A stretch of 64,000 nt of DNA from Bacillaceae bacterium OF18-1A (GTDB taxonomy: Bacteria > Bacillota > Bacilli > Bacillales > Bacillaceae_G), in the NCBI GenBank assembly GCA_027694045.1, contig JAQEWB010000007.1:1-64000 (forward strand), read 5' to 3'. This document shows, piece after piece, positions 36,683 to 45,661 of the stretch. Positions within the stretch are counted from its first letter, which is position 1; the number at the start of each line of letters is the position of its first letter. The translations under genes and the position numbers were made by a program. A model generated the notes under the pieces. The model saw only the letters and a program-made list of their open reading frames with translations, did no database searches and had not been told where the DNA came from.

Positions 36683-36756
36683 TATGCAATCAATCCTCAT
36701 GAAAGCTTGTTCTCTGTCATACACTTTCTTAAGGGAAAGTGTAAGGAGGGAAAATA

Positions 36757-38175
36757 ATGAGAGCAAGTGACGATAAAGCACTGCAATATGCGATTGCAGA
36801 AATTACGGAAATTGCGACTGGATTTGGGCTTGATTTTTATCCGATGCGCTATGAAATATGTCCAGCGGAAATTATTTATACATTTGGTGCATATGGGATG
36901 CCGACGAGGTTTTCACATTGGAGTTTTGGAAAGCAATTTTTCAGAATGAAATTACAATATGATTTAGGTCTAAGTAAAATATACGAACTCGTTATTAACT
37001 CTGATCCATGTTACGCCTTTTTATTAGATACGAATTCTTTAATTCAAAACAAATTAATTGTAGCGCACGTGTTAGCGCACTGTGATTTCTTTAAAAATAA
37101 TATTCGTTTTTCGAATACGAAGCGAGATATGGTAGAAAGTATGGCCGCAACAGCGGATCGCGTGAAAGCATATGAGCATAAGTATGGAAAAGAAGAGGTA
37201 GAAACGTTTTTAGATGCAGTACTTGCCATTCAAGAACATATTGATCCATCGCTTATGCGTCCGAAACTCGCCTGGAGTATTGACGATTTAGAAGAGGAAG
37301 AAGTAGAAAAGAAAAAAGCATCACAATACGATGATTTATGGAATTTAGATGATCGAAATAAAAAGAGAGAACGATCTAATATACGTAAAAAGAAGAAGAT
37401 TCCACCACAACCAGAGAAAGATTTGCTCCTCTTTATTGAAGAATATAGCCGTGAGCTAGAAGAGTGGCAGCGTGATATATTAACGATGATGCGTGAGGAA
37501 ATGTTATACTTTTGGCCACAACTTGAAACGAAAATCATGAATGAAGGCTGGGCCTCCTACTGGCATCAGCGCATACTTCGTGAAATGGACTTAACATCTG
37601 ATGAAGCTATTGAATTTGCGAAATTAAATGCGGGTGTAGTTCAACCTTCAAAAACAAGCATTAACCCATATTACCTCGGTATTAAAATGTTTGAAGACAT
37701 TGAAGAACGCTACAACAATCCAACAGAAGAAATGAAACGACGCGGCGTAAAACCAGGCTCTGGTCGTGAAAAAATCTTTGAAGTACGCGAAATTGAATGG
37801 GACGTATCATTCCTAAGAAACTATTTAAATAAAGAACTCGTTATGAGAGAAGATATGTACTTATTCCAGCGTCAAGGAAAAGAATATAAAGTAATAGATA
37901 AAGAGTGGCAACATGTGCGTGATCAGCTCGTAAATATGCGTACAAACGGAGGATTCCCGTATTTAGTAGTAGAAGATGGAGACTACTTAAAGAACGGAGA
38001 ATTGTACATTAAACATAGCTACGAAGGAATCGAGCTTGATTTAAAATACTTAGAAAAAGTATTGCCATACATTCATCAATTATGGGGAAGAACAGTGCAT
38101 ATGGAGTCCATTGTGGAAAGTAAGGGCGTTGTATTTTCGTATGATGGGAAGATGGTGCATCGGAAGTATGTGTGA
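36757..38175 (+). CDS. spoVR: Stage V sporulation protein SpoVR
   Basis: A 472-aa SpoVR protein of normal length. Family features include [32 protein letters not shown] near the N-terminus, the [11 protein letters not shown] block, and [12 protein letters not shown] in the middle. It takes part in spore cortex formation. AAGGAGGG precedes the ATG. TCATACACTT about 40 bp upstream resembles a sigma-E -10 box, in line with mother-cell expression, but the -35 is weak. Confidence 0.93.
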   Translation: MRASDDKALQYAIAEITEIATGFGLDFYPMRYEICPAEIIYTFGAYGMPTRFSHWSFGKQFFRMKLQYDLGLSKIYELVINSDPCYAFLLDTNSLIQNKLIVAHVLAHCDFFKNNIRFSNTKRDMVESMAATADRVKAYEHKYGKEEVETFLDAVLAIQEHIDPSLMRPKLAWSIDDLEEEEVEKKKASQYDDLWNLDDRNKKRERSNIRKKKKIPPQPEKDLLLFIEEYSRELEEWQRDILTMMREEMLYFWPQLETKIMNEGWASYWHQRILREMDLTSDEAIEFAKLNAGVVQPSKTSINPYYLGIKMFEDIEERYNNPTEEMKRRGVKPGSGREKIFEVREIEWDVSFLRNYLNKELVMREDMYLFQRQGKEYKVIDKEWQHVRDQLVNMRTNGGFPYLVVEDGDYLKNGELYIKHSYEGIELDLKYLEKVLPYIHQLWGRTVHMESIVESKGVVFSYDGKMVHRKYV

Positions 38176-38180
38176 CAAGG

Positions 38181-38209
38181 AAAGCCACTATGTATGTAGT
38201 GGCTTTTTT
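38181..38209 (+). terminator. Terminator after spoVR
   Basis: AAGCCACTA/TAGTGGCTT stem followed by a T run. Confidence 0.82.
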
Positions 38210-38229
38210 GTACATTTAAAAATATTCAT

Positions 38230-38949
38230 TTACGATAAAGACTTTGAAATTTCGTTTTTAGAAACGGTTTCTACATAACCAGTGTGTTCATTCTGATGGT
38301 CATCTGTGTATTGAATACCGATAAAATAAAAAGAATCCATGTTCCTAATCACTTTTGTATAACTAATTTTTTCAGGACGTTCTTTAAAGAGTTTGAATTT
38401 TTTTGTTTCTACGTTGTAAGTGTATAAATCTCCACCGTAATTAGCATTTCCTGCAGCTCCACCTATTACAAGTAATAAGTGATTATCATCAATCCATGTA
38501 GCACTCTTGCAAGTTTGTAAATTAGGTGATTTAGGTTCTTTAGCGGCATCTACGTCGATTATTGTGCGTTTGCCAGTTGTAAAATCATATATAGATAATT
38601 CACCTGGTTCATCAGCTAATACTTGGCTATTCACAACAATCTGATCATCGTTAGGCGAAATTTCGTAGTCAAGTGATCTACCTGAAGTAGATTTCCATAG
38701 TGGAATAGCTTTTCCTTCTGTATTCTTAACTAGTAAAGAAACCTCGTTTTCATCTGTATCCGACGCATTGTTTTTTTTCTTTTCCTTGTCGGAATTTTGT
38801 TGTTTCGTTTCCTGTGCTGTATCAAGTTGTTTTGTAACAACAGATTTCTTTTGGGGTAAAGAAATTATATTGAAATAACCTAAAACAAATATTGCTATGA
38901 GTACAGCAATAATCCCCAGTAATAAAGTATTTAAATAGCGACTTTTCAT
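38230..38949 (-). CDS. Membrane-anchored hypothetical protein, 239 aa
   Basis: One N-terminal membrane span (about 7-27), a polar Lys/Gln/Asn linker (35-68), then an extracytoplasmic domain with repeated beta-strand motifs such as SIYDFTTGKRTIIDVD and LYTYNVETKKFKLF, which look like blades of a beta-propeller. GGGAGGA precedes ATG. It could be a solute-binding or sensor protein; the family was not identified. Confidence 0.7.
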   Translation of the reverse strand: MKSRYLNTLLLGIIAVLIAIFVLGYFNIISLPQKKSVVTKQLDTAQETKQQNSDKEKKKNNASDTDENEVSLLVKNTEGKAIPLWKSTSGRSLDYEISPNDDQIVVNSQVLADEPGELSIYDFTTGKRTIIDVDAAKEPKSPNLQTCKSATWIDDNHLLLVIGGAAGNANYGGDLYTYNVETKKFKLFKERPEKISYTKVIRNMDSFYFIGIQYTDDHQNEHTGYVETVSKNEISKSLS

Positions 38950-39028
38950 AGTATCCTCCCGTTAATTTCAATATTATGGATTCATAATATCACAATAAAT
39001 ACGCTCCCACTATATTAATTTGTAATAT

Positions 39029-39322
39029 TTGGTTCAAATTAATGATGGTATGTTCTCTGGTATACCGATGGAACCTTTTTCGGAAACTGCTTTAGAAATG
39101 AAAGAGAGTCTTCGAAATGAATTAGCTTTCTTTGGTGGGTATACGAATGGATATATTGGTTATTTACCAACGAAGGAAGAATTCTTATATGGTGGGTATG
39201 AAGTGGAATTAAGTCCTGTCGTGTATGGGCCGGTTACGAATTTATTGATGCCACCGGAGGAGAATACTGCGGAGTTGATTGTGAAGAAGGTTATGGATTT
39301 ATGTAATAAAGCGAAATTTTAA
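39029..39322 (+). pseudogene. C-terminal remnant of a neutral ceramidase-like protein
   Basis: The 97-codon frame reads like the end of a neutral/alkaline ceramidase N-domain protein (NGYIGYLPTKEEFLYGGYEVE is the telling block). Full members are over 400 aa. The frame has an upstream stop (39023-39025), no ribosome site at the TTG, and begins mid-domain, so the 5' part is lost. Identification by eye, moderate. Confidence 0.6.
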
Positions 39323-39338
39323 TGGGACAGATCTTTGA

Positions 39339-39509
39339 ACGCAGAGTAAAGAAATTGGGATTTCAATAGGGAAAACGGATGAAGAAGGAAAAGTTATTTG
39401 GAGGAATGTGAGAAAGGGAAAATATATCGTATTTTTGCCAAATAGTGAGACGCAAATAGTTAGGATTAACGATAGAGATGAAACGAGGGTAATAAATATA
39501 TCATTGTAA
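39339..39509 (+). pseudogene. C-terminal remnant, Cna-B-like repeat
   Basis: An open frame of 56 codons with no start signal, entered directly from a stop codon. It encodes GKTDEEGKVIWRNVRKGKYIV, the pattern of a Cna-B/carboxypeptidase-regulatory beta-sandwich end. It follows the ceramidase remnant by 16 bp and ends before a clean terminator. It seems to be the tail of a lost surface or secreted protein. Confidence 0.5.
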
Positions 39510-39540
39510 AAAACGAATCCATTTGGATTCGTTTTTTATT
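39508..39540 (+). terminator. Terminator left from the decayed gene
   Basis: AAAAAACGAATCC/GGATTCGTTTTTT perfect hairpin with T run right after the remnant stop. Confidence 0.85.
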
Positions 39541-39585
39541 GGTAAATATAGTAGTTGAAAAAGTTTTTTTTAAATCAAATCCTTT

Positions 39586-39611
39586 ACTATATACCCTTTA
39601 GGGTATATAGT
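39586..39611. promoter_or_regulatory. CstR-type operator 1
   Basis: A perfect 26-bp palindrome, ACTATATACCC-TTTA-GGGTATATAGT, 59 bp before the repressor gene. The ATACCC/GGGTAT core is the operator form used by CsoR/CstR-family repressors. It recurs three more times in the operon, so it supports autoregulation. Confidence 0.82.
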
Positions 39612-39669
39612 ATTATACAAAGTTACAAAGTAATGTATAATATAGTTATAAATACGGAGGTGGTCTAAA

Positions 39670-39933
39670 GTGGAATACAATCAAGATATGAAAAATAGAT
39701 TGAAACGTATTGAAGGTCAAGTTCGTGGTGTGCTTCGTATGATGGAAGAGGGGAAAGATTGCCGAGAGGTTATTACACAATTAACGGCGTCCCGTTCTGC
39801 ACTTGATCGTACAATTGGACTTGTTGTTGGAACAAATTTAGAGCAATGTTTACGTGAGCAGTTTGAAAAAGGTAATGGTTCAAATGAAGATTTAATTAAA
39901 GAAGCTGTTCAATTACTAGTAAAAAGCCGATAA
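39670..39933 (+). CDS. cstR: CstR-like persulfide-sensing repressor
   Basis: An 87-aa all-helical DUF156 (CsoR/RcnR family) repressor. C31 and C60 are at the numbers of the reactive pair in S. aureus CstR. The copper-ligand His of CsoR, four residues before the second Cys, is Asn56 here, which argues for a sulfur sensor rather than a copper sensor. The genes after it are all sulfur-transfer genes. RBS is GGAGGTGG. It likely binds the four operators nearby until a persulfide links its two cysteines. Confidence 0.88.
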   Translation: MEYNQDMKNRLKRIEGQVRGVLRMMEEGKDCREVITQLTASRSALDRTIGLVVGTNLEQCLREQFEKGNGSNEDLIKEAVQLLVKSR

Positions 39934-39975
39934 TCTGTCAAACCTATGTGTTGACAGATTATCAAAAACATTTTA

Positions 39976-39995
39976 ATATACCCCTACAGGTATAT
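39976..39995. promoter_or_regulatory. CstR-type operator 2
   Basis: ATATACCCCTACAGGTATAT lies 24 bp before the TusA-rhodanese gene. It shares the ATACC core with operator 1. Confidence 0.72.
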
Positions 39996-40018
39996 GTATA
40001 TAAATTGTGGAGGAATTG

Positions 40019-40582
40019 ATGGTGAGTATAAAAGTAGATATGAGTTTAGATTGTAAAGGGTTGGCCTGTCCGATGCCGATAGTGAAAACGAAGAAGGCGA
40101 TGGAAGGATTGGCATCAGGGCAAGTGATTGAAGTTGAAGCGACGGATAAAGGTTCTACGTTAGATATACAAGCTTGGGCGAGGAAAGTAGGGCATCAATA
40201 TATTGGGACGAAACAAGAGGAGGATAAATTGATGCATTATGTGAGGAAAGCGCATGAGCATGAAGTGAATGAAGTTGTGAAATATCCTTATACAATTACG
40301 AATACGGAATTACAGTTTATATTATCTAGTGGAGAAGAGTGCATCATATTAGATGTTCGCGAAGCAGCGGAATTTGCTTTTGGTCATGTTCCATCCGCTA
40401 TTTCGATACCACTAGGTGAGTTAGACCGTGCAGATTTAGATCAAGAGAAGCAAATATATGTTATTTGCCGAACAGGTAACCGTAGTGATGTAGCTTGCCA
40501 AATGCTGAAAGAGAAAGGTTATTCAAATGTGAAAAATGTCATTCCTGGTATGGTAGGGTGGCAAGGAAATGTGGAGAAATAA
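40019..40582 (+). CDS. TusA-rhodanese fusion sulfurtransferase
   Basis: A 187-aa two-domain protein. The TusA domain (1-75) carries the catalytic C17 in LACPMPIV; the rhodanese domain (about 95-185) has active-site C150 in CRTGNRS. Similar in role to CstA of S. aureus, it should pass persulfide sulfur between carriers. ATG 40019 follows GGAGG by five bases; GTG 40022 is equally possible. It lies just after operator 2. Confidence 0.9.
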   Translation: MVSIKVDMSLDCKGLACPMPIVKTKKAMEGLASGQVIEVEATDKGSTLDIQAWARKVGHQYIGTKQEEDKLMHYVRKAHEHEVNEVVKYPYTITNTELQFILSSGEECIILDVREAAEFAFGHVPSAISIPLGELDRADLDQEKQIYVICRTGNRSDVACQMLKEKGYSNVKNVIPGMVGWQGNVEK

Positions 40583-40598
40583 AATTTTTTAAATAAAA

Positions 40599-40617
40599 AT
40601 ATACCTATGGGGGTAAT
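40599..40617. promoter_or_regulatory. CstR-type operator 3, over the ribosome site
   Basis: ATACCTATGGGGGTAAT ends four bases before the next start codon, so the operator half GGGGGTA overlaps the ribosome binding site of the rhodanese-metallo-beta-lactamase gene. Confidence 0.65.
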
Positions 40618-40620
40618 TGG

Positions 40621-41760
40621 ATGGAAGTTAAACTGTTAGAAGCAAAAGATGTTGCAGAGAAAGTTTTATTTGGAGAGTTGTTTATTTTAGATGTTCGTAA
40701 TGAGATTGATTATGATGATTGGAAAATTGAAGGGAAACAAATCTTTTCTATCAATAAACCGTATTTTGATTTGTTAGATGGTGTGGATCATATTGTAGAT
40801 GAATTGCCGAGGGAGAAAGAGATTTTAGTCGTATGTGCGAAAGAAGGTTCTTCACAGTTTGTTGCAGAGCAATTGTTACATGCTGGTTTCAATGATGTTT
40901 ATTATTTAGCTGGTGGTATGAAAGCTTGGAGTGAATATGTGAAGCCGTTAAAAGTAGGCGATGTACAGGACGGAGGCAGTATATATCAATTTAACCGCCT
41001 TGGGAAAGGCTGTTTGTCTTATATGATTATTTCAAATGGTGAAGCAGTAGTTATTGATGCGATAAGAACAGTTGAAGCATATGAAGAGTTTGCGAAAGAG
41101 CATAGCGTTACGATTACGAATGTAATGGATACACATTTACATGCAGATCATATTTCTGGTGGACGTAAGTTAGCTGAAAAAGTAGGTGGTACGTATTGGT
41201 TACCTCCAAAAGATGCGGAGGGAGTTGTTTTCTCTTATGAACCGCTAGTAGAAGGGTCTGTTATTACTGTGGGGGGTACCAAAATTGAAATTGATGCATT
41301 ATACTCACCAGGACATACGATTGGAAGTACGTCATTTATTGTAGATGATTCCTATTTACTATCAGGTGATATTTTATTTGTCGATTCAATTGGGCGTCCA
41401 GATTTGGCTGGGAAGGCTGAAGACTGGGTGAGCGATTTGCGAAATACGTTATACAAGCGATATAAGGAATTATCGCAAGAGTTAATAGTTTTACCAGCTC
41501 ATTATTCAAAAATAAGTGAAATGGATGAAAAAGGGATTGTGAGTGCGAATTTAAAACAATTGTTTGAAGTGAATACAGGACTAAATATGAAAGATGAGGA
41601 TGAATTCCGTAAAATTGTAACGGAGAATTTACCACCCCAGCCGAATGCTTATCAAGAGATTCGTCAAACGAATATGGGGAAAATTCATCCGAGCGTAGAA
41701 GAAGAACGTGAAATGGAAATTGGTCCAAATCGCTGTGCAGTTCATAAAGTGAAACTTTAA
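40621..41760 (+). CDS. Rhodanese/metallo-beta-lactamase protein (CstB-like persulfide dioxygenase)
   Basis: A 379-aa fusion. The N-terminal rhodanese domain (1-108) has Cys72 at the active loop (VVCAKEGSS). The C-terminal metallo-beta-lactamase domain has [11 protein letters not shown] (H172, H174, D176, H177), SPGHTIGS and PAHYS. The set is that of persulfide dioxygenase-sulfurtransferases, although CstB of S. aureus has the domains in another order. The final residues HKVKL and the stop are encoded by a bcr1 end inserted into the gene, so the original C-terminus has been replaced. Confidence 0.87.
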   Translation: MEVKLLEAKDVAEKVLFGELFILDVRNEIDYDDWKIEGKQIFSINKPYFDLLDGVDHIVDELPREKEILVVCAKEGSSQFVAEQLLHAGFNDVYYLAGGMKAWSEYVKPLKVGDVQDGGSIYQFNRLGKGCLSYMIISNGEAVVIDAIRTVEAYEEFAKEHSVTITNVMDTHLHADHISGGRKLAEKVGGTYWLPPKDAEGVVFSYEPLVEGSVITVGGTKIEIDALYSPGHTIGSTSFIVDDSYLLSGDILFVDSIGRPDLAGKAEDWVSDLRNTLYKRYKELSQELIVLPAHYSKISEMDEKGIVSANLKQLFEVNTGLNMKDEDEFRKIVTENLPPQPNAYQEIRQTNMGKIHPSVEEEREMEIGPNRCAVHKVKL

Positions 41761-41901
41761 TCAGTGGGGGTTTTGTTCAGCCCCCACTGATTATTAGCCC
41801 TCACCAATCGGGCGTTTACGGGCAGTTGATCTCCCACCTAACTTCTTTGCTCTAGCCGAATTTTGAGGTGGGAGTTTTACTGCCCGTTAATGCGGGATAA
41901 A
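41744..41901 (-). repeat. bcr1 element, copy 6 (reverse), inside the sulfur operon
   Basis: A 158-bp near full-length copy on the reverse strand, flanked by ATAAA (41744-41748 and 41897-41901). It begins inside the preceding gene and ends 19 bp before the next start. Read along the operon it forms the strong hairpin CAGTGGGGG..CCCCCACTG with no T run. Confidence 0.9.
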
Positions 41902-41919
41902 TAAAAAATGGAGGTTACT

Positions 41920-42150
41920 ATGATGAATATTAAACAAGTATTAGATGCGAAAGATTTAGCATGTCCAATGCCGATTGTAAGAACGAAGAGAGCGATGGAT
42001 GCATTGCAAACTGGAGAAGTGTTAGAAGTGCATGTAACGGACAAAGGTTCAGTTAAGGACATTCCAGCGTGGGCAAGTAAAGGTGGCCATGACATTGTAA
42101 AGAGTGCAGAAGAAGGCGATGTATTGAAGTTTTGGATTAAGAAGGCGTAG
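41920..42150 (+). CDS. TusA-family sulfur carrier
   Basis: A 76-aa single-domain TusA protein with DAKDLACPMPIVRTKRAM; the Cys in ACPMP is the persulfide carrier. ATG 41920 or 41923, after GGAGG. It resembles the TusA part of the fusion upstream, which suggests duplication. Being downstream of the bcr1 copy, its expression depends on read-through or a local promoter. Confidence 0.9.
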   Translation: MMNIKQVLDAKDLACPMPIVRTKRAMDALQTGEVLEVHVTDKGSVKDIPAWASKGGHDIVKSAEEGDVLKFWIKKA

Positions 42151-42216
42151 TGAAGAACAGTAGAAGGCTATGATTTTTGAGTGATAAATATGGTAGGTAA
42201 ATAATTTTGAAATTTT

Positions 42217-42235
42217 ATATACCCCTATAGGTAAT
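42217..42235. promoter_or_regulatory. CstR-type operator 4
   Basis: ATATACCCCTATAGGTAAT lies 16 bp before the DsrE-like gene; it nearly equals operator 2. Confidence 0.7.
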
Positions 42236-42250
42236 TGAGAGGAGATTATC

Positions 42251-42730
42251 ATGGAACAACAGAAGAAAACAACAATTGTGTTATTTAGCGGAGATTATGA
42301 TAAAGCGATGGCAGCTTATATTATTGCAAATGGTGCAGCGGCGTATGATCAAGAGGTAACTATTTTTCATACTTTCTGGGGATTAAATGCTTTAAGGAAA
42401 GATGAACATGTGAAAGTAAAGAAAACCTTTATAGAGAAAGTATTCGGAAAGATGATGCCGCGCGGTGCGAATAAGATGGGGCTATCTAAAATGAATTTTG
42501 CTGGTATGGGACCGAAGATGATAAAAGGTATTATGAAAAAACATAACGCTATGCCTTTGCCGGATTTAATTGAATTAGCGAAAGAACAAGGAGTCAAACT
42601 TGTAGCTTGTCAAATGACAGTAGATTTATTAGGGTTAAAAGAGAAAGAGGTTATGGAAGGGGTAGAGTTTGCGGGGGTAGGAGCATATTTAGCAGATGCT
42701 TCAGATGGGAATGTAAACTTATTTATTTAA
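42251..42730 (+). CDS. DsrE/DsrF-like sulfur-transfer protein
   Basis: A 159-aa protein of the DsrE2-like group (opening TTIVLFSGDYDKAMAAYIIANGAAA). A conserved Cys in KLVACQMTVDLLG is the likely sulfur acceptor. It is usually encoded with TusA and rhodanese proteins, as here. RBS GAGGAG precedes the ATG. Confidence 0.88.
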   Translation: MEQQKKTTIVLFSGDYDKAMAAYIIANGAAAYDQEVTIFHTFWGLNALRKDEHVKVKKTFIEKVFGKMMPRGANKMGLSKMNFAGMGPKMIKGIMKKHNAMPLPDLIELAKEQGVKLVACQMTVDLLGLKEKEVMEGVEFAGVGAYLADASDGNVNLFI

Positions 42731-42763
42731 ATCACCTTCTTTCAAGAAGGCAGGGGATATAAG

Positions 42764-43528
42764 GTGAGTTTAGTTGTATTACTTTTTATAGTCGGTTTTA
42801 TAGGATCATTTATATCGGGAATGGTTGGGATTGGCGGAGCGATTATTAACTATCCGATGATCTTATATATTCCGGTACTGTTAGGATTTCCTGGCTATAC
42901 GTCACATGAAGTGAGCGGTATTACAGCGGTGCAAGTATTCTTTGCAACTTTTGCTGGTGCATGGGCATATCGGAAAAGCAATGATATGGATAAAACGTTA
43001 GTTGTGTATATGGGAGCTAGTATATTAGTGGGAAGTTTCATAGGGAGTTTTGGAGCGAATGTATTAGAAGAACATACAGTTAATGTTGTATATGCAACAT
43101 TAGCTACGATCGCAGCTGTGTTGATGTTTGTACCGAAACAAAATAATAGTGGAGAAGTGAAGTATACTAAATGGTTAGCAAGTCTGTTGGCATTTATTGT
43201 AGGGGGAGCATCAGGCATTATAGGAGCTGGAGGATCTTTTCTATTAGTTCCAATTATGTTAGTCGTTTTAAAATTACCGATACGGATGACGATTGCAACA
43301 TCAATTGCAGTTACGTTTATTTCTTCAATAGGTATTACTACAGGGAAAGTGATTACTGGACAAGTAGTTATTATTCCTGCTTTTATTATTGCAATTGCTA
43401 GTATCTTTGCTGCGCCACTTGGAGCAAGAGTCGGGAAGAAAATGAATCAAACAGTATTGCAATATATGTTATCAACTTTAATTGTAGGTACTGCTATTAA
43501 GATGTGGATTGATATGATATCAAAGTAA
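42764..43528 (+). CDS. TauE/SafE-family sulfite/sulfonate exporter
   Basis: A 254-aa membrane protein with about eight spans and the duplicated TauE motif (GMVGIGGAIINYPM and GASGIIGAGGSFLLVP). It starts at GTG 42764 after AGGGGATA. In CstR operons such proteins export sulfite or thiosulfate made by persulfide oxidation. It is the last gene of the operon. Confidence 0.9.
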   Translation: MSLVVLLFIVGFIGSFISGMVGIGGAIINYPMILYIPVLLGFPGYTSHEVSGITAVQVFFATFAGAWAYRKSNDMDKTLVVYMGASILVGSFIGSFGANVLEEHTVNVVYATLATIAAVLMFVPKQNNSGEVKYTKWLASLLAFIVGGASGIIGAGGSFLLVPIMLVVLKLPIRMTIATSIAVTFISSIGITTGKVITGQVVIIPAFIIAIASIFAAPLGARVGKKMNQTVLQYMLSTLIVGTAIKMWIDMISK

Positions 43529-43560
43529 AAGGATGGTGCTGCTTGCAGCCCATCCTTTTC
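43528..43560 (+). terminator. Terminator of the sulfur operon
   Basis: AAAAGGATGG..CCATCCTTTT hairpin followed by CTTTAT. Confidence 0.8.
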
Positions 43561-43599
43561 TTTATCCTGCTATTTGCGAGCAGTATAGTTTGACTTTAT
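43561..43599 (+). repeat. bcr1 element, copy 7 (39-bp remnant)
   Basis: Only the left 28 bases (TTTATCCTGCTATTTGCGAG...) and the last few (GACTTTAT) remain, still bounded by TTTAT. The right TTTAT supplies the stop codon of the reverse gene. Confidence 0.7.
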
Positions 43600-44036
43600 G
43601 CCCAGATAACTTTCATTAAGTTTTTGTACTCATCATTCGCTAATTTATATAGCATTCTTGTATGTTCAAAGACAAGTGCTGGATTAAAGTTTGGTTCTGA
43701 GAATGCAAGAGATGTTGAAATATCAATTGCATTTTGCTTATTTAAAGTGAATTTTGCAAAGCGATACGATGTGTTTAATTCGTTGATAACATGTAAAATA
43801 TCATTTGTTGATGTTGCATCAGGTACGTAAGCAACATTGAAGCAATATATATCTACAGTAGGATGTTCATTTTGAAAAGCAGCGATAAGCTGAATTTTTG
43901 CGCCAGCTTCTGTCTCTAATCCTACTGAAAAATGAACAGAACCATCATTTTCATCTATAATTTCTTCCATGTATATATCGTTGGATTTTAAGTAATCTTT
44001 GAAATCTGAAATGTTATGTTTTACTGCAGCTTTCAT
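43596..44036 (-). CDS. YbjN-like protein, 146 aa
   Basis: A soluble 146-aa protein with an alpha/beta pattern (FSVGLETEAGAKIQLIAAF; INELNTSYRFAKFTLN) like YbjN/type III secretion chaperone folds. AGGGGG precedes ATG 44036. Function unknown. Its stop codon is inside the end of a bcr1 remnant. Confidence 0.62.
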   Translation of the reverse strand: MKAAVKHNISDFKDYLKSNDIYMEEIIDENDGSVHFSVGLETEAGAKIQLIAAFQNEHPTVDIYCFNVAYVPDATSTNDILHVINELNTSYRFAKFTLNKQNAIDISTSLAFSEPNFNPALVFEHTRMLYKLANDEYKNLMKVIWA

Positions 44037-44144
44037 TTGTATAAGCCCCCTGGTAATTGGAATAGATTGCTATCATTTATTATAATTTAAAAATATTAAA
44101 AAAGATAGTTAGAAAGTTCTGATTTTTAATTTCGAAGAAATAAA

Positions 44145-44182
44145 AAGAAGAGTTGCTCTACCTCCATAGAGCAACTCTTCCC
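44145..44182 (-). terminator. Terminator after LCP protein gene
   Basis: GAAGAGTTGCTCTA/TAGAGCAACTCTTC hairpin with T run on the reverse strand. Confidence 0.85.
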
Positions 44183-44184
44183 TA

Positions 44185-45348
44185 TTATTCACTGTCATTA
44201 GACGATGTTTCTGTATCTTCATGATTACTTGATTCACGTTCACTCGTATTTTCGGACTTAGACTCTTTTGTTTTTTTGGAATCAGAGTCAGTCTTTGTAT
44301 ATGCAGGTAGTCCAAGATGAGCACGAAGTTCGTTCGTAACAGTTGCTAATTCTTTTTTGTCTGGATTGTAGTAATATGTTCGGCCGCCACCAGCAGATTG
44401 GCTACATGTATCATCACCTTTTGCCATATAGCAGTCTTCACCTTGAATTTGTAATTTCTCAATTTCTGAATCTGATCCATACTTATAGAATGAAAGCATA
44501 TCATCGAATGTTAAGTTTGTAACGAATTGTCCGTTAATATCATCAATGATGTTACCAACTTTTGTTACAGATCCAACACTTGTTAGTTTCTTTAAAATAG
44601 CTTCGATAACAAGTTGTTGACGTTGTCCACGCATGGCATCACTATCAACGTGTCTTGTTCTAGCAAGAGCAAGAGCTTCTTCACTGTTTAACTTTTGAAC
44701 ACCTTTTTTCAGATGAATTGCATCGGCGTTATCATTACTATCTTGTTCAGTGAATTCAACTGGTACATCGACCTCAATACCACCTAAATCATCGACAATT
44801 TTCATGAATGATTTGAAGTTAAACTTTACAAAGTAGTCAACAGGCACATTTAATAATTTTTCAACTGCGTCTATACTTGCTTGTGGTCCACCAGCTTTTC
44901 CGTTTTTAGCAGAACCGTATGCATGAGCGTGTGTTATTTTGTCTTTTTTCTTTTCAATTGGAATATAAGTATATGTGTCTCTTGGAATACTTAGTAGTTT
45001 AACAGTTTTGCTATCTTTATTAAAAGTTGCAAGTAATAGTGCATCTGTTCTTATAGCCTCACCATATTCTTTTCCTCGGACATCACTTTCATCAACACCC
45101 ATTATTAAGACAGAGACATTATTTGTAATAGGTTTTACGGCTTTATCACGTAAATCAGATTTATCACCGCGTGCTAAATCATGTGCGGCATTTCGAACAG
45201 CAGAAGATGCTTTATTTACTAAAAACCATGTATAACCGCCACCTACTAGTAAAATAAATATAATAGCGCTTATAATAATTTTTGTTTTTTTCTTACTTTT
45301 TTTCGGTTTATTGCGTGTATTTTCTTGCAAAGATGGGTTTTGCTCCAT
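44185..45348 (-). CDS. LytR-CpsA-Psr family wall polymer ligase
   Basis: A 387-aa type II membrane protein from ATG 45348 (AAGGAG eight bases before it). It has a basic Lys-rich N-terminus, one span (about 24-44), and an LCP domain with MGVD, RTDALLLAT, SIPRDTY, ARTRH and RGQRQQ motifs. LCP enzymes attach teichoic acid or other polymers to peptidoglycan. A low-complexity Ser/Glu/Lys tail of about 35 residues follows. Confidence 0.9.
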   Translation of the reverse strand: MEQNPSLQENTRNKPKKSKKKTKIIISAIIFILLVGGGYTWFLVNKASSAVRNAAHDLARGDKSDLRDKAVKPITNNVSVLIMGVDESDVRGKEYGEAIRTDALLLATFNKDSKTVKLLSIPRDTYTYIPIEKKKDKITHAHAYGSAKNGKAGGPQASIDAVEKLLNVPVDYFVKFNFKSFMKIVDDLGGIEVDVPVEFTEQDSNDNADAIHLKKGVQKLNSEEALALARTRHVDSDAMRGQRQQLVIEAILKKLTSVGSVTKVGNIIDDINGQFVTNLTFDDMLSFYKYGSDSEIEKLQIQGEDCYMAKGDDTCSQSAGGGRTYYYNPDKKELATVTNELRAHLGLPAYTKTDSDSKKTKESKSENTSERESSNHEDTETSSNDSE

Positions 45349-45661
45349 TTCCTGTACTCCTTCATTTGGATTGAAATACGACACTCATATCCACTTATTA
45401 TAATGAAATTTGATCAAAAAAAACATTACAAATCATTTACATTTCGTAAAAATTCAATATATTTATAAAAAGTGAGATTTTCTATATAGGATTTTTCAGA
45501 TGTAGGATAAGTATATGTTCTTTTAGGAGAAATGAAAATATGTATTATGAGAAAGTGATAGAGAAGTAAGATTTGTTGAAATATAGCCAAGAAGAAATGG
45601 GAGTGGCATTTATATTTTCTATATAATAAAGAAGAGTTTTATGGATGAAGGAGAGAGCATA
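45349..45661. other. Divergent intergenic stretch
   Basis: A 313-bp AT-rich gap between divergent LCP and oxidoreductase genes. No extra gene, RNA motif or repeat was seen; it should hold both promoters. Confidence 0.5.
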
